Below, piece after piece: positions 9,584 to 17,719 of a DNA stretch of 49,338 nucleotides. The stretch spans positions 1,193,163 through 1,242,500 of the forward strand of contig AP024710.1 in NCBI GenBank assembly GCA_024363285.1, written 5' to 3'. A program made the translations under genes and the position numbers. The stretch is from Leptolinea sp. HRD-7. GTDB lineage: Bacteria > Chloroflexota > Anaerolineae > Anaerolineales > Anaerolineaceae. Below the pieces are notes generated by a model that made no database searches, had not been told where the DNA came from, and saw only the letters and a program-made list of their open reading frames with translations. Each line of letters starts with the position of its first letter. Position 1 is the first letter of the stretch.

Positions 9584-9798
9584 ACCGCCATTGTAACGAA
9601 AAGGTAAGAAATTTGGCAAACTATCAAAACTTAAAAGATCTCTGTACCCAAAAAGTCATGTGGAGGTCCCGCCCGTGGACTTCACAATTAGGCTGCCCGT
9701 AGTGCCGGTAACAGCGGCATTAGTAATGGAAAAGAAGACTATCTCATCGGTTGAGTTTCTTACCATACTTAACTCAAACAATTAAAAAAATACTTGGT

Positions 9799-9811
9799 TA
9801 TAATTAATAGT
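9799..9811 (+). promoter_or_regulatory. Promoter -10 for fluoride riboswitch A
   Basis: A perfect TATAAT at 9799-9804 lies 7 bp before the first base of the riboswitch, so transcription should start at about 9811. No clear -35 was seen. The rest of the 9584-9798 gap holds nothing recognisable. Confidence 0.6.
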
Positions 9812-9893
9812 AGCGATGAAGCTCGCTGAAATTGAAAATTGCCTTAAAGGCTGATAGCTTCTGTCTTGGTCAGTATCGAGACAGGAGCTTTTT
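9812..9893 (+). promoter_or_regulatory. Fluoride riboswitch A (crcB motif)
   Basis: The aptamer begins AGCGATGAAGCTCGCT (P1: AGCG with CGCT), has a P2 hairpin GCCTTAAAGGC followed by CTGAT, and the pseudoknot strand AGCTTC, which pairs perfectly with GAAGCT in the P1 loop. The same 3' strand begins the left arm of a terminator hairpin (9857-9866 with 9879-9888) followed by a T tract. Fluoride binding should stabilise the pseudoknot, block the terminator and switch the two downstream genes on. The Shine-Dalgarno AGGAG (9883-9887) is also in the right arm, so translation may be controlled too. Confidence 0.9.
9857..9893 (+). terminator. Riboswitch-controlled intrinsic terminator (A)
   Basis: Stem GCTTCTGTCT / AGACAGGAGC (one G-T pair), 12-nt loop, then TTTTT. 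It overlaps the aptamer's pseudoknot strand, so terminator and folded aptamer exclude each other. Confidence 0.85.
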
Positions 9894-9896
9894 ATT

Positions 9897-10349
9897 ATGA
9901 AAATGGAATTAAACAAAGATCAACAAAGATATTTATCTTCAACATTATTCGGGTATGAGCAGACTCTGCGCTTTGCCCTTCAAGTTCTTGATTCGAAAAA
10001 TGAGAATGGAATAATTTATTCTCTCCTTTTTGATATGAATCAAACAACAAAGAATGATATTCGAAAGGTCATTGAACAAGAGCTAGAGCATATTGCAACA
10101 TTGGTTGAAAAATATAACCTTAGAAAAAAGGAAATAAATATGGCAAGGGCGGTTGCTGCCCGTTTAAGTGAAAATTGGGCCGATTTAATTGACTCGACAT
10201 CTTCCGGATTAAAAAATTACGGCACGCTGGATGTCAATAAATGTGAAGAATATGACCGGTTTATTGATGAGATGGCTGCTAAGGCATTGTATCTGGCAGA
10301 AATATTTTCTCAAGATGACCGTTTGGAAAATGAAAACACAACGGAGTGA
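9897..10349 (+). CDS. Uncharacterised helical protein, first gene under fluoride riboswitch A
   Basis: I do not recognise this 150-aa protein. It is rich in Leu, Glu, Lys and Asn, without signal peptide, membrane segment or cysteine cluster (one Cys), and looks all-helical (for example KNDIRKVIEQELEHIATLVEKY). It is therefore probably cytoplasmic. ATG at 9897 follows AGGAG by 9 bases. The next gene starts 3 bp after its stop, so the two are probably translated together. Because its only visible promoter runs through a fluoride riboswitch, it is predicted to be made when fluoride enters the cell. The function is unknown; a regulatory or protective partner of the downstream coiled-coil protein is a guess. 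Confidence 0.8.
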   Translation: MKMELNKDQQRYLSSTLFGYEQTLRFALQVLDSKNENGIIYSLLFDMNQTTKNDIRKVIEQELEHIATLVEKYNLRKKEINMARAVAARLSENWADLIDSTSSGLKNYGTLDVNKCEEYDRFIDEMAAKALYLAEIFSQDDRLENENTTE

Positions 10350-10352
10350 ATT

Positions 10353-10724
10353 ATGGCCGGCAATAATGGAACAAGACTTGAATCTCAAAAAATTGAGATA
10401 AACATATCTGACGATACTCGGGAAAAAATTGTATTGCTAATGAACGAAAGGGGGTGGGATTGGGAGGAAGGATTGCGATTAATTTTGGGCGCAGGATTAG
10501 GCTTTTATTTAGCCCAAAACCCCATAAACGGCGAAGGCGAGAATTCACACACTAATCTTATTCGGCAGTATATGTCAGCGGAATCAGAACTGGCTTCCTT
10601 ACGATTTAAAGTATATGAACTTTCAGAATCCAATCGGAATTGGAATTTAACCCAGGGAGCTATCGAAAAGGAAAATATCGCATTAAAAAATTTGGTTGAA
10701 CAACTTCGTGAAAAGAACTGTTAA
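10353..10724 (+). CDS. Uncharacterised RHH-like/coiled-coil protein, fluoride-regulated (paralog of 13628-14038)
   Basis: This 123-aa protein has a short beta-strand plus two-helix segment (IEINISDDTREKIVLLMNER... to LILGAGLGFYL, residues ~12-50) like a ribbon-helix-helix or related dimer fold, followed by a linker and a C-terminal coiled coil (about 70-120). The same arrangement, with shared landmarks SD...W..EE......AGL and ES....R(F/Y)..Y, occurs in the protein encoded at 13628-14038 next to the MutS-like genes, so the two are distant paralogs. A Shine-Dalgarno (GGAG) overlaps the end of the previous gene. It may bind DNA or be an oligomerising adaptor; neither is shown. Confidence 0.8.
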   Translation: MAGNNGTRLESQKIEINISDDTREKIVLLMNERGWDWEEGLRLILGAGLGFYLAQNPINGEGENSHTNLIRQYMSAESELASLRFKVYELSESNRNWNLTQGAIEKENIALKNLVEQLREKNC

Positions 10725-10747
10725 AAAACCCTTAAGGTTTTATTTTT
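10721..10747. terminator. Bidirectional terminator between convergent genes
   Basis: AAAACC (10725-10730) pairs with GGTTTT (10736-10741), flanked by A-runs on the left and T-runs on the right, so it can work for both the rightward pair and the leftward gene that meet here. The stem is short. Confidence 0.55.
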
Positions 10748-11621
10748 GCGGTCTCCATTGAAAATACTTATCTTGAAACGATTGCAACCGGTGATCATCA
10801 AGCAAAAAATCAAATGAGAAATTTTTACTAATCTCTATTTGACATTTGGCTCCGGAATTATTCTCCACGACATGCAAATCTCCACAACGAAACCGTGGGA
10901 TAAACGTGAATAGCCATTCATGGTGAACACGATAACGAATATCCTGATGCAAAATAATGATTTGCTTATTGGTCAGAGCAATACTTGTGTTGGGTGAAAT
11001 TTTTTTTGTAAATAGTCCAAAATGCCGCTTATATATTTCCGGTTGATAAATTGCGGTAAAAACCGTCTCGTCTTTATGCAATCCTTCTGTGAGAATTCCA
11101 TTGTAGAAACTGAACGAGATCTTAAATAAATCTTCGTAAGAATTATCAGGCTTCAAATGTTCTTCAAAATTTTCACTCTGGTTCCACGAGAGTTCAATCA
11201 GGGTTTGCACATATGAATGTAGTGTATTATGAGCAACCGTATTGTATTCAATATCTATGACCGGGGCATCTTCGGATTTAACTGACCAAATTTGAAGTTT
11301 TCCATATAAGAGATATAAAAAACTTTTTATCATCAATATATCAGCCGCGTTTAAATAACTGACTGTTGGCTTTGTTTCTTTTTTTTCGGGAAAACTAATT
11401 TGCATCAATCCGTTATCTGAAAAGACCAGAATTTTAGGAGGAATAAGACGTAGTCGATAATTACGAGGGTACGTATTGGCCGGTGACACAAAAACTGCGA
11501 CCGGTTGTTTTCCTTCTCCTAAAAAGTCAACAGCATACGGCCGGGAAATTTCATCCATTTCCTCAATGGTTGATAAAAAAAAAGGATGCAAAAGTTTATT
11601 AGAAAATTTATAAAATTCCAT
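10740..11621 (-). CDS. Uncharacterised 293-aa protein under fluoride riboswitch B
   Basis: I do not recognise this protein. It is soluble with no signal peptide. The C-terminal third (SIALTNKQIIILHQD...YRVHHEWLFTFIPRF) has the alternating strand pattern seen in bacterial PH-like domains, a weak resemblance. I chose the ATG at 11621 (MEFYKFSNKLL), 7 bases after AGGAG; the frame is open 8 codons further, but that would start inside the riboswitch hairpin. It is the only gene behind riboswitch B and converges on the 9897-10724 pair. Base composition is AT-rich like the MutS-like genes. A role in fluoride tolerance is inferred only from the riboswitch. Confidence 0.75.
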   Translation of the reverse strand: MEFYKFSNKLLHPFFLSTIEEMDEISRPYAVDFLGEGKQPVAVFVSPANTYPRNYRLRLIPPKILVFSDNGLMQISFPEKKETKPTVSYLNAADILMIKSFLYLLYGKLQIWSVKSEDAPVIDIEYNTVAHNTLHSYVQTLIELSWNQSENFEEHLKPDNSYEDLFKISFSFYNGILTEGLHKDETVFTAIYQPEIYKRHFGLFTKKISPNTSIALTNKQIIILHQDIRYRVHHEWLFTFIPRFRCGDLHVVENNSGAKCQIEISKNFSFDFLLDDHRLQSFQDKYFQWRPQK

Positions 11622-11627
11622 AATAAT

Positions 11628-11699
11628 GCTCCTACTATCGATCAAAACCGTACTAGTAGAAGCTATCAGTCATTTGACAGTTAAGCGAGCTTCATCGCT
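11628..11699 (-). promoter_or_regulatory. Fluoride riboswitch B, Shine-Dalgarno-sequestering type
   Basis: Read leftward it begins AGCGATGAAGCTCGCT, has P2 GTCAAATGAC followed by TGAT, and pseudoknot strand AGCTTC (perfect match to GAAGCT). The strand then forms GCTTCTACT (11663-11655) pairing with AGTAGGAGC (11636-11628). No T tract follows; instead the right arm contains the gene's Shine-Dalgarno AGGAG (11633-11629). Without fluoride the ribosome site is hidden; with fluoride the pseudoknot should free it. So B looks translational, unlike A, C and D. Confidence 0.85.
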
Positions 11700-11734
11700 A
11701 CATAAATCAATTATTATCTTACACCCTTTCCGTG

Positions 11735-11740
11735 TATAAT
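11735..11740 (+). promoter_or_regulatory. Promoter -10 for enolase (riboswitch C)
   Basis: TATAAT, again 7 bp before the aptamer, exactly as in riboswitch A. Only 48 bp separates aptamers B and C, so the divergent promoters must lie within about 50 bp. Confidence 0.6.
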
Positions 11741-11747
11741 CAAAACC

Positions 11748-11835
11748 AGCGATGAAGCTCGCTGAGAAATAATGAACCGCCGGGATCGGCTGATAGCTTC
11801 TGTCTTGATATATCAGGGCAGAAGCTTTTATTTTT
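11748..11835 (+). promoter_or_regulatory. Fluoride riboswitch C, upstream of enolase
   Basis: AGCGATGAAGCTCGCT, a P2 with CCG/CGG arms just before CTGAT, and AGCTTC pairing with GAAGCT. The pseudoknot strand continues into GCTTCTGTC, the left arm of an intrinsic terminator. Fluoride should therefore raise enolase transcription. Enolase is a classic fluoride target and a known fluoride-riboswitch gene, which supports the call. Confidence 0.92.
11796..11835 (+). terminator. Riboswitch-controlled intrinsic terminator (C)
   Basis: Stem 11796-11804 with 11817-11825, then TTTTATTTTT. The enolase Shine-Dalgarno (AGGAGG, about 11853) is separate and free, so control here is at transcription. Confidence 0.85.
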
Positions 11836-11863
11836 CAGTGCCAAAAAAATCCAGGAGGAATGA

Positions 11864-13147
<1,284 letters not shown>

Positions 13148-13162
13148 AGACAAAGACTTAAA

Positions 13163-13192
13163 ACAGAGAGGGAGAAATCCCTCTCTGTTTTT
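13163..13192 (+). terminator. Intrinsic terminator after enolase
   Basis: ACAGAGAGGGA, GAAA loop, TCCCTCTCTGT, then TTTTT: an 11-bp perfect stem with T tract. It separates enolase from the zinc-ribbon gene, which would be reached only by read-through or its own promoter. Confidence 0.92.
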
Positions 13193-13206
13193 GATTCGGG
13201 AATTTT

Positions 13207-13626
13207 ATGATCACTTTTTATTGTCCAAATTGCTGGAATAGAATTGAAGAAAATATTGATACTTGCCCATTTTGTGGATTTAATCTCGCTGATTTTATCC
13301 AGCTAACCTATGAAGAGAAATTAATCCAATCACTTCACCATCCTGTTCCCAGCAGACGAAATATCGCCGCCCAAGTGTTAGGAAACAACAACAGTATTAA
13401 GGCTTTAGACGAATTTGAAAAAATCCTTTTAAGTGGGGAGACAGATTATTTCTTCTTACGGGTAGTTTTACTTGCCATCGCTAAAATTAAATCCACAAAA
13501 AGTTTAGAATTATTAAAACTGGCAGAGACTAATCCAAATACACTGGTCCGCGAATGGGCGAGTACTCTGATCGACAGCGTGGTTAATGGATTGCCGATAC
13601 CTGAATGGGATCGCGGAACAGGTTGA
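13207..13626 (+). CDS. Zinc-ribbon plus HEAT-repeat protein
   Basis: The 139-aa protein starts with a zinc ribbon, CPNC and CPFC (residues ~7-23), which should hold one Zn, followed by helical HEAT-like repeats (about 38-125: SRRNIAAQVLG, ALDEFEKIL, FLRVVLLAIAKI, VREWASTLID). HEAT repeats usually bind proteins, so a scaffold role is likely. It follows enolase past a strong terminator by about 15 bp, and its stop is one base from the stop of the convergent coiled-coil gene. No promoter was found. Membership in the fluoride regulon is possible only by read-through. Confidence 0.75.
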   Translation: MITFYCPNCWNRIEENIDTCPFCGFNLADFIQLTYEEKLIQSLHHPVPSRRNIAAQVLGNNNSIKALDEFEKILLSGETDYFFLRVVLLAIAKIKSTKSLELLKLAETNPNTLVREWASTLIDSVVNGLPIPEWDRGTG

Positions 13627-13627
13627 T

Positions 13628-14038
13628 TTACTTTTTCTTGTCTTCCTGTTTTGAATAGGAATTTAATGACTCCAATAATTGAATTCTTATCAAAGCTGCT
13701 TTATATTGCATTTCGAGAGTTTTCACTGCCTGCATAAATTGATAGGCTCTATATCGCATAACGGAATATTTGCTTTCAGTTTGAAGCCTTTCTTGCTGGG
13801 CTTGTTCTATAAGTGTCTGTTCAATACCGGGATCACCTAAAGCTTCTTCTTTCTCATCCAAATCTTTTACTGCTCTCAATCCAGCGGTAAGAAAGTACTG
13901 AATGGCTTCCTCATTTGTCCAATTATTTTCTATGATTTCTTTATGCAATTGTTCCCACTGATCGCTGAATAGAGTAAACTCCAGATGAACTGGTTTCTCA
14001 TTATTAAAAAAATCATGTTCAAATTGTTCAAGGACCAT
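13628..14038 (-). CDS. Coiled-coil protein with RHH-like N-terminus, third gene of MutS-like operon
   Basis: This 136-aa protein is the last gene of the leftward riboswitch-D operon, 32 bp after the second MutS-like gene. Its N-terminal segment (LEFTLFSDQWEQLHKEI...EEAIQYFLTAGLRAV, ~18-57) resembles that of the 10353-10724 protein, and a long charged coiled coil follows (70-136). No membrane segment. The paralogy links riboswitch operons A and D. Because it is translated with two ATPases of the MutS family, a partner or adaptor role is plausible, not shown. Confidence 0.8.
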   Translation of the reverse strand: MVLEQFEHDFFNNEKPVHLEFTLFSDQWEQLHKEIIENNWTNEEAIQYFLTAGLRAVKDLDEKEEALGDPGIEQTLIEQAQQERLQTESKYSVMRYRAYQFMQAVKTLEMQYKAALIRIQLLESLNSYSKQEDKKK

Positions 14039-14070
14039 ATTAATACCTTATCTCAACATGATTTTGATTT

Positions 14071-15564
14071 TCAATCATTGAAAATTGGTTTGTATAGATC
14101 TTGACCAAAACTGGTTTCCAACGGTTCTCCCGGAAAGATTTTGAAAGATCTTTCGCCGTCATTCTGGCGATCCGCTCGAAGAAAAAGAAAATTCTCCGAA
14201 TTCCTTTTATATAGGCTGGCTGCAAAATCAGTTAAGTGAGTCACGAAGAAGACTCGTATACCCTTTTCAATCAGGGGCAAAATAATTTGACGGGCAATTT
14301 CTGATCCTTCCCTGTCATTTGTGGCAGAAAATGATTCATTAAATAAGATCATTGATCTGGATGAGATTTCATCAATAATGTCATTCATTCTGGATAATTC
14401 TTCATCCAGCTTTCCACTTTTCATCGTTTCGTCTTCTTCCCGCCTGTAATGAGTATATATCGAATTAAATAATTTTGATTTATAGTATTTTGCCGGAACA
14501 AACATTCCAGCCTGCATCATCAATTGAGCTAAGCCGATGCTTCGCAGATAGGTTGATTTTCCCCCTTGATTCGCTCCGGTAATAACAAATAAATCCTTAT
14601 TAGTTGCTTGAAGGTCGTTTCCAATAATTACTTCAATGGATGTCAATAACAGACATACATCATATAACTCCTCGAATTCAAATGAGTTCTGTTTTTCTTC
14701 CAGAAGCTGAGGGAATGAATATGGCTGCTTCTTTTCGCAAATAATGTTATGTAAGTTTAAACAACCTGAGTAAAAAGCCAATTCAGTATGAAGTAGGTTG
14801 AAAAAAGAAAGAATGTGATCAACAGATTGAGCTAAGGAATTCGCGATATTATTGAGTCCTTTATCTTTAATTTCTGCTAAAGCTCTAAAACCTCTATCAT
14901 CGCGATCCCCAATTATGATGAGATTTCGATCTTGTCGAATTGTCACCAAATCTTTCCATATGCTCTGTTTGAAATCTTTTTGTCTTAAAAGTGTGTAGTT
15001 TTCCCCTTTATTTCCATTTCCGATTTCAGCTGAAAAAAGAGCTCCTTTTTTAAACCTCAAATCAGAAAGATGGGATTGAATTTCATTAAAATACGAATCA
15101 TTTAGTTCATTTCTGATCATATCGAAAAACCGGGTAAACCCCTGTGACTTATATAATGAATGATTGGTTTCCGCGATATTTCTGATTTGTTTTAAAGACT
15201 TAATAAAACCGTCCATAACATCAAGCGAACGGTGAATAATGGCTGTCGGGTAGCGATATATACCGAGATAAATTTTGCGTTCAAGCTCAATCGCTTTTGA
15301 GGCAATAATAAATAACTCCCGGGTTGAATCGGGATTATTCAAACAATCTTTTAATACTTCATGCCTGTATTTGATAGTGTCTGTACTATTTTCAAAACCA
15401 GTCAAAACAGCTGTCTGAACGACTTTTCGAATAATCTCATCATCTCCCGCCATAGCTGAAAAAAGAATATCCAGTTCTAGATCCTCAATGAGAAATCGTT
15501 CATTCCAGGGTGATTCAGTTTTGATATTAAAATCTTTATCGGGATACATCAAAAAAACGTTCAT
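14071..15564 (-). CDS. MutS-like ATPase 2 (fluoride-riboswitch operon)
   Basis: The 497-aa protein has the MutS-type C-terminal ABC ATPase: Walker A GANQGGKST (330-338), the EEDETMKSGKLDEE signature region, Walker B ILFNESFSATNDREGS (N409-E410) and the switch VTHLTDF. In ordinary MutS the Walker B pair is Asp-Glu; here it is Asn-Glu. The first 300 residues look like the lever/clamp helices (with FLIEDLELDILFSAMA and IKYRHEVLKD), and there is no N-terminal mismatch-recognition domain with its Phe-x-Glu. So it is not a mismatch-repair MutS. It overlaps the upstream gene by 4 bp (ATGA), implying coupled translation and a heterodimer. Substrate unknown. Confidence 0.88.
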   Translation of the reverse strand: MNVFLMYPDKDFNIKTESPWNERFLIEDLELDILFSAMAGDDEIIRKVVQTAVLTGFENSTDTIKYRHEVLKDCLNNPDSTRELFIIASKAIELERKIYLGIYRYPTAIIHRSLDVMDGFIKSLKQIRNIAETNHSLYKSQGFTRFFDMIRNELNDSYFNEIQSHLSDLRFKKGALFSAEIGNGNKGENYTLLRQKDFKQSIWKDLVTIRQDRNLIIIGDRDDRGFRALAEIKDKGLNNIANSLAQSVDHILSFFNLLHTELAFYSGCLNLHNIICEKKQPYSFPQLLEEKQNSFEFEELYDVCLLLTSIEVIIGNDLQATNKDLFVITGANQGGKSTYLRSIGLAQLMMQAGMFVPAKYYKSKLFNSIYTHYRREEDETMKSGKLDEELSRMNDIIDEISSRSMILFNESFSATNDREGSEIARQIILPLIEKGIRVFFVTHLTDFAASLYKRNSENFLFLRADRQNDGERSFKIFPGEPLETSFGQDLYKPIFND

Positions 15565-17093
15565 GATGTTATCCGATCTTTGATCTGAGATGATGTTAAG
15601 TTGTATTTTTCTGCAATTGAAAGGGCGTATGACAACCCATCCGCAGGTTTTCTTGTGATTTTAAACGTTCTATGATTGGGATTGTCTTTTTCAATATTGC
15701 TGACCATACTTACTGTTTTCTCAGATAAAGTTGAAAGTTCGTCAATAAACGTGACACAAACACAGAGTGCGTCGAGCCGTGATATTTTTTCCATTATTTT
15801 CTTAGCGAGAAAAACAGCGTCGCTTAATGTTGTGGAAGAAAAAATTTCATTAATTAAGAAGATACTATTCGAAGTAGCATTTTTAAAAATTTCTGCGAAC
15901 CGAATTAAGTCATCTTGAAGTTTGCCTCGTAAATTTTTAATGTTTTCCTGTTTTTCAAAATGGGTGAAGATATTGTCAAAAATAAACAGGCGGGCTTTAT
16001 AACCAGGTACAAGACATCCAAGGGAACCAAAATAGTGTAATTGCCCAAAGGTTCGAGCAAAGGTTGTTTTTCCACCCTGGTTAGGTCCAGTAACGACAAT
16101 AATTCTTTCTTTATTTTTTAGGAAAAAGTCGTTCGTAATAATTTTTTTATTTTCACCCAGAAGATTATTCGCCAGGGCTAAATCAAAACAACCTTTAGCC
16201 ATAATATCTTTTTCTTGTGTCATATCAGGGTAACAAAAATGGTACCCTGAATTTTTAAACTTCTGAATATATTCGAGATAACTAACATAAAATTGGACTT
16301 CTCGGTCAAATTTTTGAATTGTCGCATCTTGAAAATTCTGATAATTTTCATAAAAAGTTCTTAATGAAGCAAACACATCTGGAAATAACTGTTCTACATT
16401 CTTTACAATGGCTGCTTCTATATGGTTCATTTCGTTTTCATATTTAAATTCATAAAGATAATTCTTATTTGAATTTTGTTTGAATTTGGCAAACGTACTC
16501 TCTATTTCGATCTGGAAATTTTCTTGCTGTTCATATCGTCTAACGCTGATTGTATTTTCCTTTATTAAAAGAGCATATTTGACACGTGCAAGCGCATCTT
16601 GGATATCAATAATCTCCTTATTCATAACAATAAATTTTTGTGAAGATAGATAGCCTTCTAAAAATTGACGAAAATCAAGAAGACCTCTTGATTTTAGATC
16701 AATACTTTTTAGCCGCTCGTAAAATTCTTTGACGTAATAACAATATTTTCCTGCCGCATCTAGAAGCCAGCGTTGTTTTTGGTTTAAGTAATAATAATTC
16801 GTGCTTTTTTGTAAATCTTTACGAACAATTATCATTCCTTCACAAAACGACTGGACACATTTCAACAGATCCTTGTTTTCAAGATCACGCATGATTTCTT
16901 GGCGATAATTTATTAAATTTTGGTCTGTGATGGTAGTATAGAAAAATGGTTTAAGGTTGTACTCATTTTTATTTATTGTTATTGAATCGATAATCTGATC
17001 AATATTCAAATCCCTTATGTAATGCTGGATTTGAGGTGGATCCACTATTTCTTTCGTTTCTACATCATAAAAAAGAAGACCTGAAAATTGCAT
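15561..17093 (-). CDS. MutS-like ATPase 1 (first gene under fluoride riboswitch D)
   Basis: The 510-aa protein is a divergent paralog of the next gene. It has Walker A GPNQGGKTT (336-344), KLQDDLIRFAEI in the signature position, and Walker B IFLINEIFSSTTLSD with Asn415-Glu416 instead of Asp-Glu. The mismatch-recognition domain is absent. I start at ATG 17093 (MQFSGLLFYDVETKE); the longer open frame would begin inside the terminator hairpin. The Shine-Dalgarno (AAAAAGG) is weak. MutS-like genes behind crcB-motif riboswitches are known in other bacteria, but their biochemical role is not settled. Confidence 0.88.
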   Translation of the reverse strand: MQFSGLLFYDVETKEIVDPPQIQHYIRDLNIDQIIDSITINKNEYNLKPFFYTTITDQNLINYRQEIMRDLENKDLLKCVQSFCEGMIIVRKDLQKSTNYYYLNQKQRWLLDAAGKYCYYVKEFYERLKSIDLKSRGLLDFRQFLEGYLSSQKFIVMNKEIIDIQDALARVKYALLIKENTISVRRYEQQENFQIEIESTFAKFKQNSNKNYLYEFKYENEMNHIEAAIVKNVEQLFPDVFASLRTFYENYQNFQDATIQKFDREVQFYVSYLEYIQKFKNSGYHFCYPDMTQEKDIMAKGCFDLALANNLLGENKKIITNDFFLKNKERIIVVTGPNQGGKTTFARTFGQLHYFGSLGCLVPGYKARLFIFDNIFTHFEKQENIKNLRGKLQDDLIRFAEIFKNATSNSIFLINEIFSSTTLSDAVFLAKKIMEKISRLDALCVCVTFIDELSTLSEKTVSMVSNIEKDNPNHRTFKITRKPADGLSYALSIAEKYNLTSSQIKDRITS

Positions 17094-17112
17094 AAATATG
17101 CCTTTTTCCAAT

Positions 17113-17147
17113 AAAAAAACTTCTATTGCAAGCAACCGCAATAGAAG
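17113..17147 (-). terminator. Riboswitch-controlled intrinsic terminator (D)
   Basis: Perfect 10-bp stem, 8-nt loop, seven-T tract on the minus strand. It shares CTTC with the aptamer's pseudoknot strand. Confidence 0.9.
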
Positions 17148-17183
17148 CTATCAGTCGTAAGACAATAAGCGAGCCTCATCGCT
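17113..17183 (-). promoter_or_regulatory. Fluoride riboswitch D with intrinsic terminator
   Basis: Leftward: AGCGATGAGGCTCGCT, P2 GTCTTACGAC followed by TGAT, and AGCTTC pairing with GAGGCT through one G-U pair. The strand continues into a perfect 10-bp terminator stem, CTTCTATTGC (17147-17138) with GCAATAGAAG (17129-17120), followed by seven T (17119-17113). Fluoride should switch on the two MutS-like genes and the coiled-coil gene. Confidence 0.92.
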
Positions 17184-17206
17184 ATCAATATGTAATAATA
17201 TTATAC

Positions 17207-17235
17207 TTGAAAAAAATAGACTTATGGTGTAGTAT
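17207..17235 (+). promoter_or_regulatory. Promoter for crcB riboswitch E
   Basis: TTGAAA (17207-17212), 17-bp spacer, TAGTAT (17230-17235). Predicted start about 17242, just ahead of the aptamer at 17246. Confidence 0.65.
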
Positions 17236-17245
17236 CCTGGATTAA

Positions 17246-17317
17246 AGCGATGAGGCTCGCTTATAAACTGCTATATTGCTGATGGCCTCTGACACCTGCA
17301 ATTGAGTGTCAGAGGCC
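17246..17317 (+). promoter_or_regulatory. Fluoride riboswitch E, upstream of crcB
   Basis: AGCGATGAGGCTCGCT, then AAACTGC...GCTGATGG and GGCCTC, which pairs with GAGGCT (one G-U). Both strands differ from A-C in a compensated way, supporting the pseudoknot. The P2 stem is the weakest of the five. Downstream a perfect 12-bp hairpin (17284-17295 with 17306-17317) overlaps the pseudoknot strand but is followed by ATTATTATAAATTT, a poor T tract, so the off-state mechanism is unclear. Confidence 0.9.
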
Positions 17318-17344
17318 ATTATTATAAATTTCAATGGAAAAAGT

Positions 17345-17719
17345 ATGGAAAAATTCTTATTAATTTCAACAGGCGCGATTCTGGGGGCAAATAGCCGATA
17401 CTGGTTAGGAACCTGGTGTGCTGAACGTTGGGGTTCAGCTTTTCCGTATGGTACCATGCTTATTAATATCACCGGCAGTTTCCTCCTTGGCCTGTTTATG
17501 ACACTGGCAACAGAAAGATTTCTTATTGACCCACGCTGGCGTTTTCTGGTAGCTATTGGTTTTCTCGGCGCATACACAACTTTTTCAACGTATTCTTATG
17601 AGAGTTTTTCATTATTGTCAAAAGGTCAATGGATAGCCGGTCTGGGAAATTTATTCGGAAGTTCAATTCTGGGAATTTTAAGTGTTGGATTAGGAGTGTT
17701 CCTTGGAAAAAACATCTAA
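17345..17719 (+). CDS. crcB: CrcB/Fluc fluoride exporter
   Basis: The 124-aa membrane protein is a CrcB (Fluc) fluoride channel: four hydrophobic helices, GAILGANSRYWLG near the start, the family signature GTMLINITGSFLLG, and GFLGAYTTFSTYSYE with the Phe-rich pore segment. Fluc proteins form antiparallel dimers and let F- leave the cell. I start at ATG 17345; an in-frame GTG at 17306 would lie in the riboswitch hairpin. It is the first gene under riboswitch E and overlaps the next gene by 17 bp. Confidence 0.97.
   Translation: MEKFLLISTGAILGANSRYWLGTWCAERWGSAFPYGTMLINITGSFLLGLFMTLATERFLIDPRWRFLVAIGFLGAYTTFSTYSYESFSLLSKGQWIAGLGNLFGSSILGILSVGLGVFLGKNI

Noticed and set aside
14071..17093. MutS-like genes as mismatch-repair MutS/MutS homologs
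   Set aside because: No mismatch-recognition domain, altered Walker B, no mutL nearby, and control by a fluoride riboswitch.
17306..17344. Upstream GTG start for crcB
   Set aside because: It lies in the right arm of the riboswitch hairpin and adds 13 residues not expected in CrcB.
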